Notes: generated by a model from the letters alone, not told the origin. A stretch of DNA of 64,000 bases from Haemophilus quentini (GCA_001752465.1 MDJB01000001.1:124001-188000), one strand, 5' to 3'. Positions 9,456-18,780 are shown, counted from the first letter of the stretch. A program made the numbers and translations.

Positions 9456-10508
9456 ATGAGCACGTTGTTAATTGATTTAAAAGGAAAAGAGTTGGAACAA
9501 GAGGAAGTTGAGCTACTTTCTCACCCTCTTGTTGCGGGATTGATTTTATTTACTCGAAATTTTGAAGACAGAGAACAAATTCAAGAATTGATTCGTTCTA
9601 TTCGTCAACGAGTGAAAAAGCCTTTATTGATTACGGTGGATCAAGAAGGTGGACGAGTTCAACGTTTCCGCGATGGATTCACAATGTTACCTTCAATGCA
9701 GGCTTTTCAAGAAACATTGTCAGCAACTGAACAAGTGAGTTTTGCTAAAGAAGCAGGTTGGCAAATGGCGGCAGAAATGATTGCCTTAGATATTGACTTG
9801 AGTTTTGCGCCGGTGTTGGATTTGGGGCATGAATGTCGAGCGATTGGTGATCGTAGTTTTTCATCTGATGTAAAAAGTGCGGTAAATTTAGCAACCGCTT
9901 TTATTGATGGTATGCATCAAGCAGGTATGACCTCTACAGGTAAACACTTCCCTGGTCATGGTCATGTATTAGCCGATTCTCATTTAGAAACGCCTTATGA
10001 TGATCGCACAAAAGACGAAATTTTTAGTGGCGATCTCCAACCTTTCCAGCTGTTGATTTCACAAAATAAACTTGATGCCATTATGCCTGCGCATGTCATT
10101 TATAGACAATGTGATAGTCAACCAGCAAGTGGTTCAGAATATTGGTTGAAAGAAATCTTACGAAAACAATTAAATTTCCAAGGTGCAATTTTTTCCGATG
10201 ATCTCGGTATGAAAGGCGCAGGTGTAATGGGCGATTTTGTGGAGCGTAGCAAAAAAGCGCTCAATGCAGGTTGTGATCTTTTGTTACTGTGCAATGAGCG
10301 TGAAGGTGTCATTCAAGTATTAGATAATCTAAAACTTGATGAAAATGAACCGCACTTTATGGCTCGTCAAGCTCGCTTACAAAATTTATTTAAACGTAGA
10401 GTGATCAAGTGGAATGACTTGGTTTTAGATCAACGTTGGAAACTGAATCATCGAAATCTCGCAGATATTCAAGGCCGTTGGCTAGATATTCAGGCTGCAA
10501 GAAAATGA
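9456..10508 (+). CDS. nagZ: Beta-N-acetylhexosaminidase NagZ (GH3)
   Basis: Cytoplasmic peptidoglycan-recycling enzyme that removes GlcNAc from anhydro-muropeptides. 350 aa, single-domain GH3 type. The characteristic loop KHFPGHGHV with its acid/base His is at about residues 163-171, and the nucleophile Asp is in FSDDLGM at about 246-252. [11 protein letters not shown] (about 66-76) is also typical. The 3' end overlaps the rlmC start by 4 bp (ATGA). An uptake signal lies in the gene at 9875-9883 and another at 10349-10357. Confidence 0.96.
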   Translation: MSTLLIDLKGKELEQEEVELLSHPLVAGLILFTRNFEDREQIQELIRSIRQRVKKPLLITVDQEGGRVQRFRDGFTMLPSMQAFQETLSATEQVSFAKEAGWQMAAEMIALDIDLSFAPVLDLGHECRAIGDRSFSSDVKSAVNLATAFIDGMHQAGMTSTGKHFPGHGHVLADSHLETPYDDRTKDEIFSGDLQPFQLLISQNKLDAIMPAHVIYRQCDSQPASGSEYWLKEILRKQLNFQGAIFSDDLGMKGAGVMGDFVERSKKALNAGCDLLLLCNEREGVIQVLDNLKLDENEPHFMARQARLQNLFKRRVIKWNDLVLDQRWKLNHRNLADIQGRWLDIQAARK

Positions 10509-11678
10509 TTGATTGTCGATATTATCAACAAAATGAATGTCGTTCTTGTCAATGGCTTGAAATACCTTATAGTCAGCAGCTAACTGAAAAACAACATCAT
10601 TTAAAGCAGCAATTGATTCCTATTAATTGCGATGGAGCTCAATGGTTGGCTCCTTTTGAATCTGATGAACAAGGCTTTCGTAATAAAGCTAAGATGGTTG
10701 TTAGTGGTAGTGTTGAACGCCCGATACTGGGCATTTTAAAAAATCCTAATGTCCACAAAGCGCGATTGATTTGTGTGATTGCCCCCTTTATTCAACTCAT
10801 TTTTCATTGATTTTTCCGGTTTTGAAGGATTTTATTGGCCGTGCTGGTTTAGTACCTTATAACATTACTAAACAAAAAGGTGAGCTTAAATATATTCTGC
10901 TCACAGAAAGTATCGCGACGGGAAAATTAATGTTGCGTTTTGTGTTGCGCACAGAAAATAAATTGCCATTAATTCGTCGAGAATTACCCAAATTATTGGA
11001 AAAATTACAGCACTTAGAAGTGGTTAGCATTCATTTACAACCACAACACGCAGCCATCTTAGAAGGTGACAAGAAATTTTTCTGACAGAACAACAATTTT
11101 TACCTGAGAATTTCAACGGTATTCCGCTCTTTATTCGCCCACAAGGTTTCTTTCAGACCAATCCTAAAGTGGCGGCGGGATTATATGCAACCGCTAAGCA
11201 ATGGGTGAGCGAATTACCAATTTATAAAGTCTGGGATTTATTTTGTGGTGTGGGTAGATTTGGCTTACATTGCGCTAAAGCTTTACAGGAAAAATGGGGA
11301 AAAAATATTGAGTTGACTGGAATTGAAATTTCCTCATCAGTTATTTTGGCAGCGAGTTATTCCGCTAAAATATTAGGTTTAGAACATGTAAATTTCCGAT
11401 CCCTCGATGCGGCGAGTGTGATGAAAAATCAGGATGAGAATAAGCCAGATCTTGTGATTGTAAATCCACCACGTCGTGGAATTGGAAAAGAATTAAGTGA
11501 ATTTCTTAACCAAATTCAACCGCACTTTATCTTGTATTCCAGCTGTAATGCCGTGACAATGGGTAAAGATTTACAGCATCTCACTTTTTATAACCCATTG
11601 AAAATTCAACTTTTTGATATGTTTCCGCAAACATCTCACTATGAAGTATTAGTTTTACTAGAAAGAAAAGAAGATTAA
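10505..11678 (+). pseudogene. rlmC: 23S rRNA (uracil-747-C5)-methyltransferase RlmC, broken by two frameshifts
   Basis: RlmC (RumB) methylates U747 of 23S rRNA using SAM and carries a [4Fe-4S] cluster. All parts are visible: N-terminal cluster Cys region [17 protein letters not shown], then CDCPLY, the SAM motif [10 protein letters not shown] and the catalytic Cys in [13 protein letters not shown]. They fall in three frames. First break: an extra CG at about 10760-10763 (AAAGCGCGATT where AAAGCGATT restores [12 protein letters not shown]). Second break: one A missing at about 11071-11076, where GACAAAGAAATT would restore [12 protein letters not shown] stop at 11083-11085 follows. The rest looks undecayed, so the loss is recent or these are sequencing errors. 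Start overlaps nagZ by 4 bp. Confidence 0.88.
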
Positions 11679-11716
11679 TTAAGGTGAGATAGAAAAAACT
11701 AGGGAATTTGAAAGAA

Positions 11717-11911
11717 GGGTGGTGGAACTAAGCAGAATTGGTCTTAACAGCAAGTGGCTTACTGCACGCATCCCTGCGGGATTTCTACCTAGCCCACCAT
11801 AGATTAGAAAATGCATCTTGGCGTTCTAGCTTTTGCGGCATAAAACTATGCAATAAGGTTATAAACCTTTAAAAGCCACTATATCGGGAGACCAATCCTG
11901 TCTTCCCACTA
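11717..11911. ncRNA. Unidentified structured element with nested long-range stems, convergent gap between rlmC and crp
   Basis: No ORF of note. Nested complementary pairs: GGTGGAA (11721-11727) with TTCCCACT (11903-11910, one bulge); CAGAATTGGTCT (11733-11744) with AGACCAATCCTG (11889-11900, 11 of 12); AGTGGCTT (11753-11760) with AAGCCACT (11873-11880). The last two are separated by 8 nt on each side. Inside are hairpins ATCCC-TGC-GGGAT (11770-11782), GCATA-AAAC-TATGC (11838-11851) and AAGGTT-ATA-AACCTT (11855-11869). The strand is unknown. It does not match 6S RNA, tmRNA or RNase P RNA as I remember them. The minus strand near 11800 loosely resembles the Ash/Icd-like immunity region of P4-type satellites, with stops in frame. 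Confidence 0.45.
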
Positions 11912-11992
11912 TACTTGTAAGAAGTTGAATAATGATAGAATCCTTTATATTAATTGTCAATTAATGTTTTGAATATTATTTCCAATTAAACA

Positions 11993-12021
11993 AAAACCAT
12001 CCAAATTGATTTTGGATGGCT
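11993..12021 (-). terminator. Rho-independent terminator after crp
   Basis: Stem CCATCCAAA / TTTGGATGG around a short loop (11998-12019). On the minus strand it is followed by TTTTTG, so it ends crp transcription and separates it from the structured element and rlmC. Confidence 0.8.
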
Positions 12022-12048
12022 TCATTTTGAATGATTTATGATGAAAAA

Positions 12049-12726
12049 TTATCTTGTGCCATATACAACGATGGTTTTTCCATGAGCGTGGATAAGATTC
12101 TGATCCTCTAACATTTTAATAATACGTCCTACAGTTTCTCGTGAACAACCAACCATTTGCCCTATTTCTTGACGTGTAATTTTGATTTGCATCCCATCTG
12201 GATGTGTCATTGCTTCAGGCTGTTTAGCCAAGTTCATTAGTGTTTGAGCAATACGACCAGCCACATCTAAGAATGCTAAATTACTGACTTGGCGTGAAGT
12301 ATTTTGTAAACGCCTTGCCAATTGTGCGGTTAAAAACATTAAGATTTCCGGGTTGGCTTGAATTAATTGACAATATTTTTTATAAGAAATTTCAGCAATT
12401 TCACATGTTGTTTTTGTTTTTACCCAGGCAGAGCGTTTTGATCCTTCATCAAATAATCCTGCTTCACCAAAGAATTCTCCTGCGCCTAAATAAGTAAGGA
12501 TCATTTCTTTTCCTTCATCATCTTTTGAAGACACCATTACAGATCCTTTAATGACGTAATAAAGCGTTGTGGCATCTTCACCTGCATGAATTAAAGTTGA
12601 TTTTGCAGGATATTTATGCAAGTGGCAGTGAGTAAGAAACCAATCTAAAACTGGATCTCGTTGAGTTATCTCTTCTTCTTGAGGGGAGGTTACAACTTCA
12701 TCAATTTCGGTTAATTCATTTGACAT
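12049..12726 (-). CDS. crp: cAMP receptor protein CRP
   Basis: Global cAMP-dependent regulator; in Haemophilus it also activates competence with Sxy at CRP-S sites. 225 aa, about 15 residues longer at the N-terminus than the E. coli protein ([20 protein letters not shown]). The cyclic-nucleotide pocket has [20 protein letters not shown], with the phosphate-binding Arg/Ser. The C-terminal winged HTH has [14 protein letters not shown]. It is the last gene of a minus-strand run (coaBC-dut-slmA-yheU-crp). CRP and CRP-S sites occur elsewhere in this window upstream of radC, comN and siaP/nanE. Confidence 0.98.
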   Translation of the reverse strand: MSNELTEIDEVVTSPQEEEITQRDPVLDWFLTHCHLHKYPAKSTLIHAGEDATTLYYVIKGSVMVSSKDDEGKEMILTYLGAGEFFGEAGLFDEGSKRSAWVKTKTTCEIAEISYKKYCQLIQANPEILMFLTAQLARRLQNTSRQVSNLAFLDVAGRIAQTLMNLAKQPEAMTHPDGMQIKITRQEIGQMVGCSRETVGRIIKMLEDQNLIHAHGKTIVVYGTR

Positions 12727-12749
12727 TCGTGCTCCTTACATTCCTGTTT

Positions 12750-12983
12750 CTAAAATTCCGTTTTATTTTTGATGTCAATGGATTCATGCAATTCAGACCA
12801 TACAATCACCGCAATTCCATTGCGAATTTGAGTCAGTAAAAGTTGTTTTTTTTGGTTGAGTGAAAGTTCTTCTATACCGTAATCGGTTCCTTCGCGTAAA
12901 ATTACGCTTTCTACGATATTATCTAATGTTTCTGCTTCCAGTTCTTGCCAAGGAATAATCATATATTTACTCGGTAAAGTCAA
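12750..12983 (-). CDS. yheU: YheU family protein (UPF0270)
   Basis: 77-aa small acidic protein of unknown function. It begins MTLPSKYMIIPWQELEAETL, the conserved (M)IPWxxLxxETLxNLIExFVLREGTDYG pattern of UPF0270; here DNIVESVILREGTDYG. It abuts slmA with no gap (its start follows the slmA stop directly) and lies 23 bp before crp. The enteric relative also sits near crp. Confidence 0.85.
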   Translation of the reverse strand: MTLPSKYMIIPWQELEAETLDNIVESVILREGTDYGIEELSLNQKKQLLLTQIRNGIAVIVWSELHESIDIKNKTEF

Positions 12984-13640
12984 TTAGGTAAAAAGTGGCT
13001 CGATAAAACGCCATTGTTGTTCGAAAGACTGGCTTGCATTCAGACGGAAATTAGTACGAACATAGCGCATAAATTGTCCTTCACATAGTGTCACTAAATG
13101 CGAGGCAATTATGCGTTCATCTACATTAAAGCCGCGTCCTTCACGCAATTTTCGCATCTGTAAAATATTGACAAACTGCATTTCAAGACGATTAAAAAAT
13201 TGCGCGACTCGAACTTGTAATTGCGCATCTTCAAACATTAATGCATGGCCCGTTAGAATTCGGGTTAACCCAGGATTTTTACGGGCAAAATCTAAGATCG
13301 TTTGTAAAATATCATGAATGCGATTCATTGTTTGGGTTTCGTTACGCATAGAAGCGGTAATACGGCTTAATAAGGTATTTTCGATGTGCTCGATTAAGGC
13401 TTCAAACATTTTTGTTTTGCTTGGAAAGTAACGATATAACGCAGCTTCTGATACCCCAACTTCTTTTGCTAGACGAGCTGTTGTCATACGCTCCATACCG
13501 CGTTCGGAATGAAGCATATGTATCAACACAGTCAGCACTTGTTGACGACGTTCTTTTACCGTTCTTTTTTCAATTTTTGGTGTTTCAATTTTAGGCGCAA
13601 TCTCTTCCACGCCCGATAAAGATAATTGTTCTTCTACCAT
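12984..13640 (-). CDS. slmA: Nucleoid occlusion factor SlmA (TetR family)
   Basis: DNA-bound inhibitor of FtsZ assembly that prevents septation over the nucleoid. 218 aa. The TetR-type HTH at about residues 45-75 reads [20 protein letters not shown], followed by [18 protein letters not shown], as in SlmA. An N-terminal extension ([17 protein letters not shown]..) is a little longer than in E. coli. It sits 3 bp after dut in the conserved coaBC-dut-slmA order. Confidence 0.95.
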   Translation of the reverse strand: MVEEQLSLSGVEEIAPKIETPKIEKRTVKERRQQVLTVLIHMLHSERGMERMTTARLAKEVGVSEAALYRYFPSKTKMFEALIEHIENTLLSRITASMRNETQTMNRIHDILQTILDFARKNPGLTRILTGHALMFEDAQLQVRVAQFFNRLEMQFVNILQMRKLREGRGFNVDERIIASHLVTLCEGQFMRYVRTNFRLNASQSFEQQWRFIEPLFT

Positions 13641-13643
13641 AAA

Positions 13644-14099
13644 TTATTGTTTACCTGAATGACCGAAACCGCCTTCACCACGTTCGGTTTGTTGAAAATC
13701 TTCTACAATATTAAATTCAGCTTGTACTACTGGCACGAAAACAAGTTGAGCAATGCGATCGCCGACTTCAATTTTGAATGGCTCATTTCCACGGTTCCAC
13801 ATTGATACCATTAATGGCCCTTGATAATCGGAGTCAATTAATCCTACAAGGTTTCCTAGCACAATGCCGTGTTTATGGCCAAGACCCGAGCGAGGCAAAA
13901 TCACTGCAGCTAAATTGGGATCCGCAATATAAATTGATAGGCCCGTTGGAATTAATTTGGTTTCACCTGGTTGAATTTCAAAGCTTTCATCGATTAATGC
14001 ACGTAAATCAAGACCTGCCGCCCCTTCAGTTGCGTAAGTTGGCAGAGGAAATTCATTTCCAATGCGAGAATCTAAAATTTTTACGTCAATTTTTTTCAT
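13644..14099 (-). CDS. dut: Deoxyuridine 5'-triphosphate nucleotidohydrolase
   Basis: Trimeric dUTPase that cleaves dUTP to dUMP and PPi, keeping uracil out of DNA and feeding thymidylate synthesis. 151 aa. All five family motifs are seen: [43 protein letters not shown] and the C-terminal [11 protein letters not shown] that closes over the active site. It follows coaBC after 47 bp containing an uptake signal (14133-14141). Confidence 0.98.
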   Translation of the reverse strand: MKKIDVKILDSRIGNEFPLPTYATEGAAGLDLRALIDESFEIQPGETKLIPTGLSIYIADPNLAAVILPRSGLGHKHGIVLGNLVGLIDSDYQGPLMVSMWNRGNEPFKIEVGDRIAQLVFVPVVQAEFNIVEDFQQTERGEGGFGHSGKQ

Positions 14100-14146
14100 G
14101 TAATACTCCGTTTGAAACTCATTTTTAGGTAAAAGTGCGGTTGAAA

Positions 14147-15349
14147 TTATAAGGTTTTTTGATAGCGTTCGATAATTTCATTAACTAAATCAGCTGCAAG
14201 TTCCACTTTTGATTTTAGCGATAATTTTTTATGACCATTTTTCCAGAAAAGCTGCAAGGCATTTTCATCAGCATTAAAAACTTGTCCGCCAGATACATCG
14301 TTGGCACAAATCATATCAAGATTTTTGCGTTCAAGTTTATCTTTTGCATAATCATCAACATTTTGGGTTTCAGCCGCAAATCCAACAGTAAAAGGTCGAT
14401 GTGTTTTTAAATGTCCTACATCTGAGATAATATCGGGATTTTTAATTAACTTGATAGATATTTCATCGCCAGATTTTTTGATTTTTTGGTCAGTAACTTC
14501 AGCTACTCTGTAATCAGCAACTGCCGCACAGCCAATAAAAATTTGATTTTTTACCGCACTTTCAAGAGAAGCTTGCCACATATCTTGTGCGGATATGACA
14601 TTAATTCGATTTACATTTTTTGGTGTTATTAAATTCACTGGCCCTGAAATCAGCGTGACGTTCGCTCCACGTTTGGCAAATGCTTCAGCAATTGCAAATC
14701 CCATTTTTCCTGAACTATGGTTAGAAATATAACGAACAGGATCGATTGCCTCACGCGTTGGGCCTGCTGTAATGGCGATATTTAATCCTTGTAGATCTTG
14801 TTTTTGAGAGAAAAAGTCAGAAAGTGCGGTAAAAATTTCTGCTGGTTCTGACATACGCCCTTTCCCCATATCGCCGCAAGCCTGAAAACCACTATTCGGG
14901 CCGATAAGCGTAATCCCTCGAGTTTGAAGATCCATTAAATTTTGTTGAGTAATGGATTGGCGATACATCTGCTGATTCATTGCTGGAGCAAGAAAAATTG
15001 GCGCATCAGTCGCAAGACAAATTGTTGAAAGTAAATCATTCGCCATGCCTACAGTAAGACGGGCAATAAAGTCTGCACTAGCTGGCGCAATAATAATGGC
15101 ATCGGCCCATTTGGCAAGCTCAATATGGCCCATTGCCAGTTCTGCTTGTGGATCAAGTAAAGATTGTGCGACAGCATTGCCAGAAATGGCTTGAAGTGTT
15201 AAAGGCGTAACAAATTCTGCCGCAGCTGGGGTTAATACTACACGTACTTCGGTTTCTGCTTTGCGTAATAAACGAATCAACTCTATTGTTTTATAGGCCG
15301 CAATGCCGCCAGTTATGCCAACTACAATATGCTTTCCGTTTAATTTCAT
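14147..15349 (-). CDS. coaBC: Bifunctional phosphopantothenoylcysteine decarboxylase/phosphopantothenate-cysteine ligase
   Basis: Coenzyme A synthesis: the C-terminal CoaB half makes 4'-phosphopantothenoylcysteine, and the N-terminal flavin-dependent CoaC half decarboxylates it. 400 aa. CoaC signatures: [10 protein letters not shown], catalytic His in [16 protein letters not shown] and the [10 protein letters not shown] loop with its Cys. CoaB begins near residue 190 with [20 protein letters not shown]. First gene of the coaBC-dut-slmA-yheU-crp run. Two uptake signals lie within (14553-14561, 14822-14830). Confidence 0.97.
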   Translation of the reverse strand: MKLNGKHIVVGITGGIAAYKTIELIRLLRKAETEVRVVLTPAAAEFVTPLTLQAISGNAVAQSLLDPQAELAMGHIELAKWADAIIIAPASADFIARLTVGMANDLLSTICLATDAPIFLAPAMNQQMYRQSITQQNLMDLQTRGITLIGPNSGFQACGDMGKGRMSEPAEIFTALSDFFSQKQDLQGLNIAITAGPTREAIDPVRYISNHSSGKMGFAIAEAFAKRGANVTLISGPVNLITPKNVNRINVISAQDMWQASLESAVKNQIFIGCAAVADYRVAEVTDQKIKKSGDEISIKLIKNPDIISDVGHLKTHRPFTVGFAAETQNVDDYAKDKLERKNLDMICANDVSGGQVFNADENALQLFWKNGHKKLSLKSKVELAADLVNEIIERYQKTL

Positions 15350-15421
15350 GTTTCAACCTTTGTTAGTGCTTAGCCACAATTCCGTTATTTTACTTTAATT
15401 TTATTGAATGCCCAATGTTAT

Positions 15422-15466
15422 TTTTGCGATACATATCGCAGACTTTACATAAGATACTCGTAAAAC
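15422..15466 (+). promoter_or_regulatory. CRP-S competence promoter of radC
   Basis: TGCGATACATATCGCA at 15425-15440 matches the Haemophilus CRP-S (Sxy-dependent) core TGCGATC-GATCGCA, with the diagnostic C:G pairs. TAAAAC at 15461-15466 lies at the right distance for a -10 box in a class II CRP promoter. radC starts 47 bp further on. radC is a known member of the competence regulon in H. influenzae. Confidence 0.85.
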
Positions 15467-15512
15467 AAGAAAAGAGCGGTCAAAATTTTTTCTATTTTGC
15501 GTTTAATATTTT

Positions 15513-16178
15513 ATGGAAAACAATGATGATTTAATGCCACGGGAAAAATTGCTTAAATTTGGCGTAGAAACGCTCGTTGATTATGAATTGCTGGCAATCT
15601 TTTTACGAACTGGCATAAAAGGCTGCCCAGTAATTCAGCTTTCGAAAAATGTCTTATCACATTTTGGTTCCTTACATACGTTACTTTCTGCAGATGAAAA
15701 AGCCTTCTGTTCCGTAAAAGGCTTAGGCATTACGCAATTTATTCAACTGCAAGCAATTACGGAAATGACCAAGCGTTATTTAAAGCAAGAGATGTTGAGT
15801 ACGCCGATTATTAATGATCCTGAAACGGTAAAACTGTTTTTACTCACTGAATTGCAATATGAGGAAAGAGAAGTGTTTATGGTTTTATTTTTGGATAATC
15901 AATATCGTCTGATTAAAAAAGAGCGGTTATTTTTAGGTACAATTAATGTATCAGCGGTTTATCCTCGGGAAATAATTAAAGAAGCACTTTATTGTAATGC
16001 GGCGGCTTTAATTTTGGCGCATAATCATCCTTCGGGGATAACGGAGCCGAGTTATTCGGATCAGCTTATTACTAAAAAAATTCAGGAATCTGCAGAACTA
16101 ATGGAAATCAGAGTGCTTGATCATTTAATTGTAGGAAAAAGCGATTGTTATTCTTTCGCGGAGAATTGTTTATTATAA
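15513..16178 (+). CDS. radC: RadC family JAB/MPN-domain protein
   Basis: 221 aa. An N-terminal helix-hairpin-helix-like region (VKGLGITQFIQLQAI, about 70-84) and a C-terminal JAMM metalloprotease-like fold are visible. The zinc-site motif HNHPSGITEPSYSD at about residues 170-183 fits HxHx7SxxD. The biochemical role is unsettled despite the historical DNA-repair name. It is preceded by a CRP-S site, so it is expected to be switched on in competence. It reads away from coaBC, and rpmB-rpmG follow on the same strand with their own promoter. Confidence 0.92.
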   Translation: MENNDDLMPREKLLKFGVETLVDYELLAIFLRTGIKGCPVIQLSKNVLSHFGSLHTLLSADEKAFCSVKGLGITQFIQLQAITEMTKRYLKQEMLSTPIINDPETVKLFLLTELQYEEREVFMVLFLDNQYRLIKKERLFLGTINVSAVYPREIIKEALYCNAAALILAHNHPSGITEPSYSDQLITKKIQESAELMEIRVLDHLIVGKSDCYSFAENCLL

Positions 16179-16236
16179 ATTTTTATAATATTGACCATTT
16201 TTTTACCGATTACATTCAAGATAACCGCATTTATAC

Positions 16237-16265
16237 TTGAGAAATGAAAACAAAGTCAGTATAAT
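16237..16265 (+). promoter_or_regulatory. Predicted sigma-70 promoter for rpmB-rpmG
   Basis: -35 TTGAGA (16237-16242), 17-bp spacer, consensus -10 TATAAT (16260-16265). It gives a 5' UTR of about 120 nt before rpmB. Confidence 0.75.
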
Positions 16266-16288
16266 TTGCGACCTTTAATATAGTAAGC

Positions 16289-16354
16289 GGGTCGGATTAG
16301 CGCGACCTGACGAGGTAGCAAGCTAGGTTTAACCTGCTTTAAACAATCCGAACC
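16289..16354 (+). promoter_or_regulatory. Structured 5' leader of rpmB-rpmG (candidate r-protein autoregulatory element)
   Basis: Stem P1 pairs GGGTCGGATT (16289-16298) with AATCCGAACC (16345-16354), 9 of 10. It encloses two hairpins, ACCT-GACG-AGGT (16305-16316) and AGGT-TTA-ACCT (16325-16335), separated by AGCAAGCT. It lies wholly in the leader between the promoter and the rpmB Shine-Dalgarno. A three-way junction in a ribosomal protein leader suggests binding by L28 or L33, but I know of no described element at this site. Confidence 0.5.
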
Positions 16355-16391
16355 GTAAGCTCGAGCTTATATTTAATTATTGGAGATTATT

Positions 16392-16628
16392 ATGTCTAGA
16401 GTTTGTCAAGTAACAGGCAAGCGTCCAGCTGTGGGTAATAACCGCTCACACGCGATGAATGCGACACGTCGTCGTTTTCTTCCAAACCTTCACACTCACC
16501 GTTTCTGGGTTGAAAGTGAAAACTGTTTCGTAACCTTACGTTTAACTGCGAAAGGTATGCGTATTATTGATAAAAAAGGCATTGATGCAGTATTAGCTGA
16601 AATCCGTGCTCGTGGCGAAAAAATCTAA
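16392..16628 (+). CDS. rpmB: 50S ribosomal protein L28
   Basis: 78-aa basic large-subunit protein. The ATG at 16392 ([20 protein letters not shown]) follows TTGGAGATTATT, and the upstream in-frame ATG at 16380 lies on the Shine-Dalgarno itself. Conserved features are CQVTGKRP and [15 protein letters not shown]. rpmG follows after 11 bp with its own AAGGAG, the standard rpmB-rpmG pair. Confidence 0.98.
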   Translation: MSRVCQVTGKRPAVGNNRSHAMNATRRRFLPNLHTHRFWVESENCFVTLRLTAKGMRIIDKKGIDAVLAEIRARGEKI

Positions 16629-16639
16629 GGAGCTAAAAA

Positions 16640-16810
16640 ATGGCAGCTAAAGGCGCTCGTGAGAAAATCCGTTTAGTTTCTACTGCAGAGACCGGTCACT
16701 TCTACACAACTGATAAAAACAAACGTAATATGCCTGAAAAAATGGAAATCAAAAAATTTGATCCAGTAGTGCGTAAACACGTTATCTATAAAGAAGCAAA
16801 AATCAAATAA
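16640..16810 (+). CDS. rpmG: 50S ribosomal protein L33
   Basis: 56-aa protein, [20 protein letters not shown] then [20 protein letters not shown] and [16 protein letters not shown]. This is the cysteine-free L33 type (no zinc-ribbon CxxC), typical of gamma-proteobacteria. It is co-transcribed with rpmB and ends 20 bp before a terminator. Confidence 0.98.
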
Positions 16811-16830
16811 TTTTGCTTATTTAGAAAAAG

Positions 16831-16853
16831 CCCGACATTGTTCGGGTTTTTTT
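16831..16853 (+). terminator. Rho-independent terminator after rpmG
   Basis: Stem CCCGA / TCGGG with loop CATTGT (16831-16846), then seven T. It sits just before mutM. Confidence 0.85.
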
Positions 16854-16881
16854 GTATCACAAATTTATTAAGGAACAAATC

Positions 16882-17697
16882 ATGCCGGAACTTCCCGAAG
16901 TTGAAACTGCACTACGTGGTATTAGCCCTTATCTTAAGAATTTTACGATTGAGAAAGTTGTCGTGCGCCAGCCTAAATTGCGCTGGATCGTATCAGAGGA
17001 ATTGATAACCCTTAAACATGTAAAAATTGTAGATCTCACTCGTCGAGCAAAATATTTGATTATTCACACGGAAAAAGGTTATATCATCGGGCATCTCGGC
17101 ATGTCAGGTTCGGTGCGAATTGTGCCACAGGATAGCGCAATAGATAAACATGATCATATTGATATTGTGATGAATAATGGCAAATTATTACGTTATAACG
17201 ATCCTCGTCGTTTCGGTGCATGGTTGTGGACGGAGAATTTAGATGACTTTCATCTTTTCTTAAAGCTAGGGCCTGAACCGCTTTCTGATGAATTTAATGC
17301 AGAATATTTATTCAAAAAATCTCGTCAAAAATCAACCGTACTTAAAACCTTCTTGATGGATAACGCTGTGGTGGTGGGCGTTGGTAATATTTATGCGAAT
17401 GAAAGTTTGTTTATTTGTGGGATTCATCCATTAAAACTCGCTAAAAATTTGACCCGTAATCAATGTATTTCCTTAGCGAATACGATTAAAGATGTATTGA
17501 GAAAAGCCATTATTCAAGGTGGAACGACACTTAAAGATTTTTTACAGCCCGATGGTCGCCCAGGTTATTTTGCACAAGAATTATTGGTATATGGCAATAA
17601 AGATAAACCTTGCCCAAAGTGCGGTGGAAAAATTGAAAGTTTAGTGATAGGGCAGCGTAATAGTTTCTTTTGCCCGAAATGTCAGAAAATGGGCTAG
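16882..17697 (+). CDS. mutM: Formamidopyrimidine-DNA glycosylase
   Basis: Bifunctional glycosylase/AP lyase that removes 8-oxoguanine and Fapy lesions. The start must be the ATG at 16882, because the catalytic N-terminal Pro follows Met ([14 protein letters not shown]). This gives 271 aa; an upstream in-frame start at 16852 would bury Pro2. The central H2TH region is seen (NIYANESLF), and the C-terminal zinc finger has CPKCGGK then FFCPKCQ. The exact uptake signal at 17617-17625 encodes part of this zinc finger (KCG). It ends at a bidirectional hairpin shared with degS. Confidence 0.97.
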   Translation: MPELPEVETALRGISPYLKNFTIEKVVVRQPKLRWIVSEELITLKHVKIVDLTRRAKYLIIHTEKGYIIGHLGMSGSVRIVPQDSAIDKHDHIDIVMNNGKLLRYNDPRRFGAWLWTENLDDFHLFLKLGPEPLSDEFNAEYLFKKSRQKSTVLKTFLMDNAVVVGVGNIYANESLFICGIHPLKLAKNLTRNQCISLANTIKDVLRKAIIQGGTTLKDFLQPDGRPGYFAQELLVYGNKDKPCPKCGGKIESLVIGQRNSFFCPKCQKMG

Positions 17698-17728
17698 GGT
17701 GAGTTGGTTTTCGATAGAAAAAAAGATG

Positions 17729-17758
17729 AAAATAGCGGTCATAAACGACCGCTATTTT
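17729..17758. terminator. Bidirectional terminator between convergent mutM and degS
   Basis: Perfect 12-bp inverted repeat AAAATAGCGGTC / GACCGCTATTTT with a 6-nt loop. A/T tails on both sides suit termination in either direction. It touches the degS stop codon. Confidence 0.85.
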
Positions 17759-18780
17759 TAATTTACTGGAAATTCTTCAATGACAACAGGAAGTTGTAAG
17801 ATTTTGCCTAATCGTAGAATGGTGACGAGAACTTTTGAATTAGGTTTTGTATTTGCGATAATTTGCATCATTTCTTGGGCTGAAATGCCTTCTTGATTAT
17901 TTAATTTCAAAATGACATCACCTAATTGAATGCCTGCTTTTGCTGCTGGGCTATTCGGGCTTACATCAGTGATGACTATGCCTTCTTCACTACTTGAACT
18001 AATGTCGCTTTGCACACCAAAATATCCTCGGATAACACGTCCATCTCGTATAATTTTTTGTAAAACATCATTTGCAATATCCATTGGAATCGCAAAATTT
18101 AGTCCTTCTGCGATTTCATTGGCGGTTTTACCAATACTAAGGGTGCTGATTCCAACCAATTCCCCTGCAGAATTAATTAATGCGCCACCTGAGTTGCCAC
18201 GGTTAATTGAGGCGTCTGTTTGAATGAAGTTTTGTCTGCCAACAGAATCACCTACAGCATTACGTCCCACTGCGCTAATAATACCTTGAGACACGCTTTG
18301 TCCTAAGTTGTAGGGATTACCGATTGCTAATACCACATCGCCGACATGAGCTTGACGATTTGAATTTTGTGGAATAGTTGAAAGATTATTTGCACGAATT
18401 TTGAGAACAGCGAGATCGGTGAGATTATCTGAACCAACAAGACTAGCTTCAAAAATATTTCCGTTTTGCAACGCTACTACAATTTGATCGGCATTTTGGA
18501 TAACGTGTTTATTCGTCAGAATATAGCCATCTTTACTCATAATCACGCCAGAACCTAAGTTATTCACTTGTAGCTGATCATTATCATTAATGCTGGCGGA
18601 AGAAAATGAGCGGTTATAAACATTCACTACCGCAGGTGAGGCAATACGTACCGCATTTTTGAACGACACAATATCGTCTGAAGTGAAGATATTGCTGTTA
18701 TTCAGTCTTGGAACCGCAAACAAAATCACGCCCGCAGCAGCCAAGCCCCAAAGTGCGGAATGGAAAAGTTTTTTAAGCAT
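17758..18780 (-). CDS. degS: Periplasmic serine protease DegS (site-1, anti-sigma-E)
   Basis: Membrane-anchored HtrA-family protease that senses misfolded outer-membrane proteins and starts RseA cleavage. 340 aa with one N-terminal anchor (about residues 5-24, LFHSALWGLAAAGVILFAVP) and a trypsin-like domain. The triad is His92 (TNKHVIQNAD), Asp122 (NLTDLAVL) and Ser197 (RGNSGGALI). One PDZ domain at about 245-335, rather than the two of DegP/DegQ, identifies DegS. Abuts ribD with no spacer; the strand run is nrdR-ribD-degS. Confidence 0.93.
   Translation of the reverse strand: MLKKLFHSALWGLAAAGVILFAVPRLNNSNIFTSDDIVSFKNAVRIASPAVVNVYNRSFSSASINDNDQLQVNNLGSGVIMSKDGYILTNKHVIQNADQIVVALQNGNIFEASLVGSDNLTDLAVLKIRANNLSTIPQNSNRQAHVGDVVLAIGNPYNLGQSVSQGIISAVGRNAVGDSVGRQNFIQTDASINRGNSGGALINSAGELVGISTLSIGKTANEIAEGLNFAIPMDIANDVLQKIIRDGRVIRGYFGVQSDISSSSEEGIVITDVSPNSPAAKAGIQLGDVILKLNNQEGISAQEMMQIIANTKPNSKVLVTILRLGKILQLPVVIEEFPVN

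Noticed and set aside
11717-11911. 6S RNA, tmRNA or RNase P RNA
   Set aside because: None of the conserved sequence blocks I know for these RNAs is present.
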